A stretch of DNA of 64,000 nt from Bradyrhizobium_A sp052115025 (lineage in GTDB: Bacteria > Pseudomonadota > Alphaproteobacteria > Rhizobiales > Xanthobacteraceae): positions 1 to 64,000 of the forward strand of contig NZ_JBFRFW010000022.1 in NCBI RefSeq assembly GCF_052115025.1, in the 5' to 3' direction. Under the pieces are notes generated by a model, which was not told the DNA's origin, did no database searches, and saw only the letters and a program-made list of their open reading frames with translations. Shown here one piece after another: positions 61,256 to 64,000 of the stretch. The first letter of the stretch is position 1; the number at the start of each line of letters is the position of its first letter. Position numbers and translations under genes: made by a program.

Positions 61256-62017
61256 ATGACGCTGTCGACTTCACCTGCAACGCCGGCCGCCTGGCAGGCC
61301 ACCGTGCTCACGCTTTATCCGGAGATGTTTCCCGGCCCGCTCGGGATCAGCCTCGCCGGCCGCGCGCTGGCGAGCGGGACCTGGACGCTGGACGCCCGCA
61401 ACATCCGCGACGCTGCGACCGATCGTCACCGCACGGTCGACGACACCCCGGCGGGCGGCGGCCCGGGCATGGTGCTGCGGGCCGACGTGCTGGCGCGGGC
61501 GATCGATGCCGCCGCGGTCGACGCCGACCGGCCGCGGCTGCTGATGAGCCCGCGGGGCGCGCCGCTGACGCAAGCGCGGGTGCGCGCGCTCGCCGCCGGG
61601 CCCGGCCCGCTGATCGTGTGCGGCCGTTTCGAGGGCATCGACCAGCGGGTGATCGAGGCACGGAACCTGGAGGAGGTTTCCATCGGCGACTATGTGCTGT
61701 CCGGCGGGGAACTCGGCGCCATGGTCCTGATCGACGCCTGCGTGCGCCTGCTGCCCGGCGTCATGGGCTGCGTAAGCTCTGGAGATGACGAGAGTTTTTC
61801 TGCAGGACTACTGGAATACCCGCAATACACCCGCCCCCAGGAGTTCGAGGGCCGCGCCATCCCCGAGATCCTCCTGTCCGGCGACCATGGCAAGGTCGCC
61901 CGCTGGCGTCACGCCGAAGCCGAGGCGCTGACCCGCGCCCGCCGCCCGGACCTGTGGGCCGCCCGGCCTGTTCCGCCCTCGGCCAAAAAGCGACCAAAAA
62001 ACACGACGGAAGGGTGA
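61256..62017 (+). CDS. trmD: tRNA (guanine37-N1)-methyltransferase TrmD
   Basis: A 253-residue SPOUT methyltransferase making m1G37, which prevents frameshifting. The N-terminus TVLTLYPEMFPGPLGISLAGRAL is typical. The knot region contains VCGRFEGIDQRVIEA and SIGDYVLSGGELGAMVLIDA, followed by LLEYPQYTRPQEFEGRAIPEILLSGDH (one block). The ATG at 61256 is used. The longer frame starts inside the MFS gene. It is followed by rplS but separated from rimM by four regulatory/transport genes. Confidence 0.94.
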   Translation: MTLSTSPATPAAWQATVLTLYPEMFPGPLGISLAGRALASGTWTLDARNIRDAATDRHRTVDDTPAGGGPGMVLRADVLARAIDAAAVDADRPRLLMSPRGAPLTQARVRALAAGPGPLIVCGRFEGIDQRVIEARNLEEVSIGDYVLSGGELGAMVLIDACVRLLPGVMGCVSSGDDESFSAGLLEYPQYTRPQEFEGRAIPEILLSGDHGKVARWRHAEAEALTRARRPDLWAARPVPPSAKKRPKNTTEG

Positions 62018-62122
62018 CAACCGCTCGTCTTTGCCGTATAGGAGCGCGCAATCCGCGCAGAATGACTTTGGACGGACGTTAGCGCCCCGCCGATCGGGAG
62101 CGCCGCCGATGGAGATTTCACG

Positions 62123-62506
62123 ATGAACCTCATTCAAGAGCTTGAGAACGAGCAGCTCGAGAAGCTCACCGCCGGCCGGGAGATTCCGGACTTTGGACCG
62201 GGCGACACCGTCGTCGTCAATGTGAAGGTCAAGGAAGGCGATCGTACCCGCGTGCAGGCCTATGAAGGCGTCTGCATCGGCCGTCAGGGCGGCGGCATCC
62301 ACCAGAGCTTCACCGTTCGCAAGATCTCCTATGGCGAGGGTGTCGAGCGCGTGTTCCCGCTGTACTCGCCGATGATCGACGCCATCAAGGTGGTGCGCCG
62401 CGGCAAGGTGCGTCGCGCGAAGCTGTATTACCTGCGTGGCCTGCGCGGCAAGTCTGCCCGCATCGTCGAGCGTCAGGATCGCCAGGTGGCCGCGTCGGGC
62501 GAGTAA
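62123..62506 (+). CDS. rplS: 50S ribosomal protein L19
   Basis: A 127-residue bL19 protein located at the subunit interface. The start MNLIQELENEQLEKLTAGREIPDFGPGD, described as one segment, is followed by the family core RVQAYEGVCIGRQGGGIHQSFTVRKISYGEGVERVFP (one block) and LRGLRGKSARIVE. The ATG at 62123 follows GGAG. It is 105 bases after trmD. A strong terminator follows, closing the unit. Confidence 0.96.
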   Translation: MNLIQELENEQLEKLTAGREIPDFGPGDTVVVNVKVKEGDRTRVQAYEGVCIGRQGGGIHQSFTVRKISYGEGVERVFPLYSPMIDAIKVVRRGKVRRAKLYYLRGLRGKSARIVERQDRQVAASGE

Positions 62507-62855
62507 TCGCCCCCACCCTCGCGAGTTGCGACAAGCGCGGCCGAACGGCCGCGCTTTTTGTTTGTCCCGCATCCATGGGACCTCAGCCACGCGCGACGTT
62601 CGATTGTCGCGCCCGCGCACGGTGTGATAGACAACTAGAATGGTTCCAGAGATCGACATCGCCGGCCTGCCGACGCAGCGGATCGTCCTCGACGATCACC
62701 GCCGCCTGCCCTGGCGATTCTATGGACGGTTTACCGCCTCGATCGCCGCCGGCCTTTGATGCGCTTGCGCTCACGGCGCCGCTTTTCCGGCCTGACGGCC
62801 GACACCATTCCACTTGTTTTCATGTCACCTGTTTTTCGCTGAGGGACCGAAACCG
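62507..62855. other. Intergenic region between rplS and leuC
   Basis: 349 bases. The rplS terminator is at 62533-62564. The rest should contain the leuC promoter. A 39-codon open frame (62640-62759) is present but has no ribosome site or recognisable character. Confidence 0.55.
62533..62564 (+). terminator. Terminator after rplS
   Basis: GCGCGGCC (62535-62542), a GAAC loop and GGCCGCGC (62547-62554) are followed by TTTTTGTTTG. It stands 28 bases after the rplS stop codon on the plus strand. Confidence 0.92.
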
Positions 62856-64000
62856 ATGTCCGCCAAACCGACCACGCTGTACGACAAGATCTGGAACGAC
62901 CACCTGGTCGACGAGCAGCCCGACGGCACCTGCCTGCTCTACATCGACCGTCATCTCGTCCATGAGGTGACCTCGCCCCAGGCGTTCGAAGGTCTGCGCA
63001 CCGCCGGGCGCAAGGTGCACGCGCCGGAGAAGACGCTCGCCGTCGTCGACCACAACGTGCCGACCACCGATCGCAGCAAGCCCAATCCCGATCCGGAGAG
63101 CGCCGAGCAGATCAAGACGCTGGCCGAGAACGCCCGCGACTTCGGCATCGAGTACTACGACGAGTTCGACAAGCGGCAGGGCGTCGTCCACATCATCGGG
63201 CCAGAGCAAGGCTTCACCCTGCCGGGCACCACGATCGTGTGCGGCGACAGCCACACCTCGACCCATGGCGCGTTCGGTGCGCTGGCGCATGGCATCGGCA
63301 CCTCCGAGGTCGAACATGTGCTCGCGACCCAGACGCTGATCCAGAAGAAGGCCAAGAACATGCGCGCCGTCGTCGACGGCACGCTGCCCGAAGGCGTCAC
63401 CGCCAAGGACATCATCCTCGCCATCATCGGCGAGATCGGCACCGCGGGCGGCACCGGCCATGTGCTGGAGTACAGCGGCGAGGCGATCCGGGCGCTGTCG
63501 ATGGAAGGCCGCATGACCGTGTGCAACATGTCGATCGAGGGCGGCGCTCGCGCCGGTCTCGTCGCGCCGGACCAGAAGGCGTTCGACTTCCTCAAGGGCC
63601 GTCCGAAATCGCCGAAGGGCGCCGACTGGGACGCCGCGATGCGTTACTGGGAAACCCTGCGCACGGACGACGGCGCGCATTTCGACGCCGAGATCCGCCT
63701 CGACGCCGCCAAGCTGCCGCCGATCGTGACCTGGGGCACCTCGCCCGAGGACGTCATCTCCATCACCGGCGTGGTGCCGAATCCCGACGACATCGCCGAG
63801 GAGACCAAGCGCGCGTCCAAGCATCGCGCGCTGCAGTATATGGGCCTCGTCGCCGGCACCAAGATCACCGACATCAAGCTCGACCGCGTCTTCATCGGCT
63901 CGTGCACCAACGGCCGCATCGAGGACCTGCGCGCAGCGGCCAAGATGATCGGCGGCCGCACCGTCAACGCCAATGTCAGCGCGATGATCGTGCCGGGCTC
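62856..64000 (+). CDS. leuC: 3-isopropylmalate dehydratase large subunit (partial)
   Basis: The first 381 residues of LeuC, cut by the window end. It isomerises 2-isopropylmalate to 3-isopropylmalate in leucine synthesis, together with LeuD. It has the aconitase-family segments LYDKIWNDHLV, VCGDSHTSTHGAFGALAHGIGTSEVEHV (one block) and FIGSCTNGRIEDLRAA, which carries the first of the three [4Fe-4S] cysteines. The other two would lie beyond the window. The ATG at 62856 follows GAGGG. A neighbouring leuD is expected but not visible. Confidence 0.95.
   Translation, partial: MSAKPTTLYDKIWNDHLVDEQPDGTCLLYIDRHLVHEVTSPQAFEGLRTAGRKVHAPEKTLAVVDHNVPTTDRSKPNPDPESAEQIKTLAENARDFGIEYYDEFDKRQGVVHIIGPEQGFTLPGTTIVCGDSHTSTHGAFGALAHGIGTSEVEHVLATQTLIQKKAKNMRAVVDGTLPEGVTAKDIILAIIGEIGTAGGTGHVLEYSGEAIRALSMEGRMTVCNMSIEGGARAGLVAPDQKAFDFLKGRPKSPKGADWDAAMRYWETLRTDDGAHFDAEIRLDAAKLPPIVTWGTSPEDVISITGVVPNPDDIAEETKRASKHRALQYMGLVAGTKITDIKLDRVFIGSCTNGRIEDLRAAAKMIGGRTVNANVSAMIVPG

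Noticed and set aside
62640..62759. 39-codon frame before leuC, considered as a leucine leader peptide
   Set aside because: It has only scattered Leu codons, with no run of them, no ribosome site and no terminator/antiterminator pair after it.

Overview
The window looks like a stretch of core chromosome from an alphaproteobacterium of the Bradyrhizobium / Rhodopseudomonas / Afipia group (Bradyrhizobiaceae, now Nitrobacteraceae). This is inferred from the high GC content, the F1-ATPase operon atpHAGDC standing apart from Fo genes, the mdh-sucCD-odhAB-lpdA block, family-typical small proteins (DUF2794, DUF1223, DUF4337, DUF6614), a ybhL-type leader position, and the palindromic intergenic repeats. 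No rRNA, tRNA, CRISPR array, IS element, prophage or defence island was found.

Layout. 0.2-5.1 kb: F1-ATP synthase operon on the minus strand, closed by a strong terminator. 5.1-6.5 kb: an AT-rich regulatory island with a perfect CtrA-type box, then rlpA. 6.6-7.5 kb: two tandem paralogous membrane proteins. 7.6-10.9 kb: priA divergent from xerC. 11.0-12.3 kb: two small membrane proteins and a repeat. 12.5-23.1 kb: lpdA, an SDR, a LysE exporter, odhB, odhA, sucD, sucC and mdh, that is, the lower half of the TCA cycle on one strand, followed upstream by zapE. 24.7-29.6 kb: thpR, a TesA-like SGNH esterase and the divergent YbbA/YbbP-type ABC system. 29.6-34.2 kb: secreted hydrolase, Bax-inhibitor-1 family protein with a structured leader, GNAT, DUF2794, a candidate small RNA and DUF1223. 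34.4-41.6 kb: acnA divergent from a cytochrome c maturation cluster ccmA-B-(amidohydrolase)-C-D-G. 41.6-45.7 kb: PAP2 protein, secreted helix-hairpin-helix protein, sterol-desaturase-family protein, M29 aminopeptidase. 45.7-50.8 kb: dapF-mtaB-2H protein and ftsY-ispZ, with an RluA-type pseudouridine synthase on the other strand between them. 51.0-54.0 kb: secreted GyrI-like and SIMPL proteins, an MBL hydrolase and DUF6614. 54.3-64.0 kb: ffh, rpsP, rimM, an inserted TetR/oxidoreductase/LysR/MFS cassette, then trmD, rplS and the beginning of leuC.

How it works together. Most of the window is energy metabolism (ATP synthase, TCA enzymes, aconitase, cytochrome c maturation) and translation or protein targeting (ffh, ftsY, rpsP, rimM, trmD, rplS, mtaB). 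The accessory genes are small cassettes tucked between these blocks.

I do not see an obviously new multi-gene system. The points most worth following are: a terminator-ended, structured, apparently non-coding locus at about 33.05-33.24 kb; the regulated cassette with tandem operators that splits rpsP-rimM from trmD-rplS; a perfect TTAA-N7-TTAA site in the AT-rich island before rlpA; a secreted GyrI-like/SIMPL gene pair; and start codons that overlap head to head between the esterase and ABC genes. All start choices, motifs and structures were read by eye from the sequence. No database or folding program was run.
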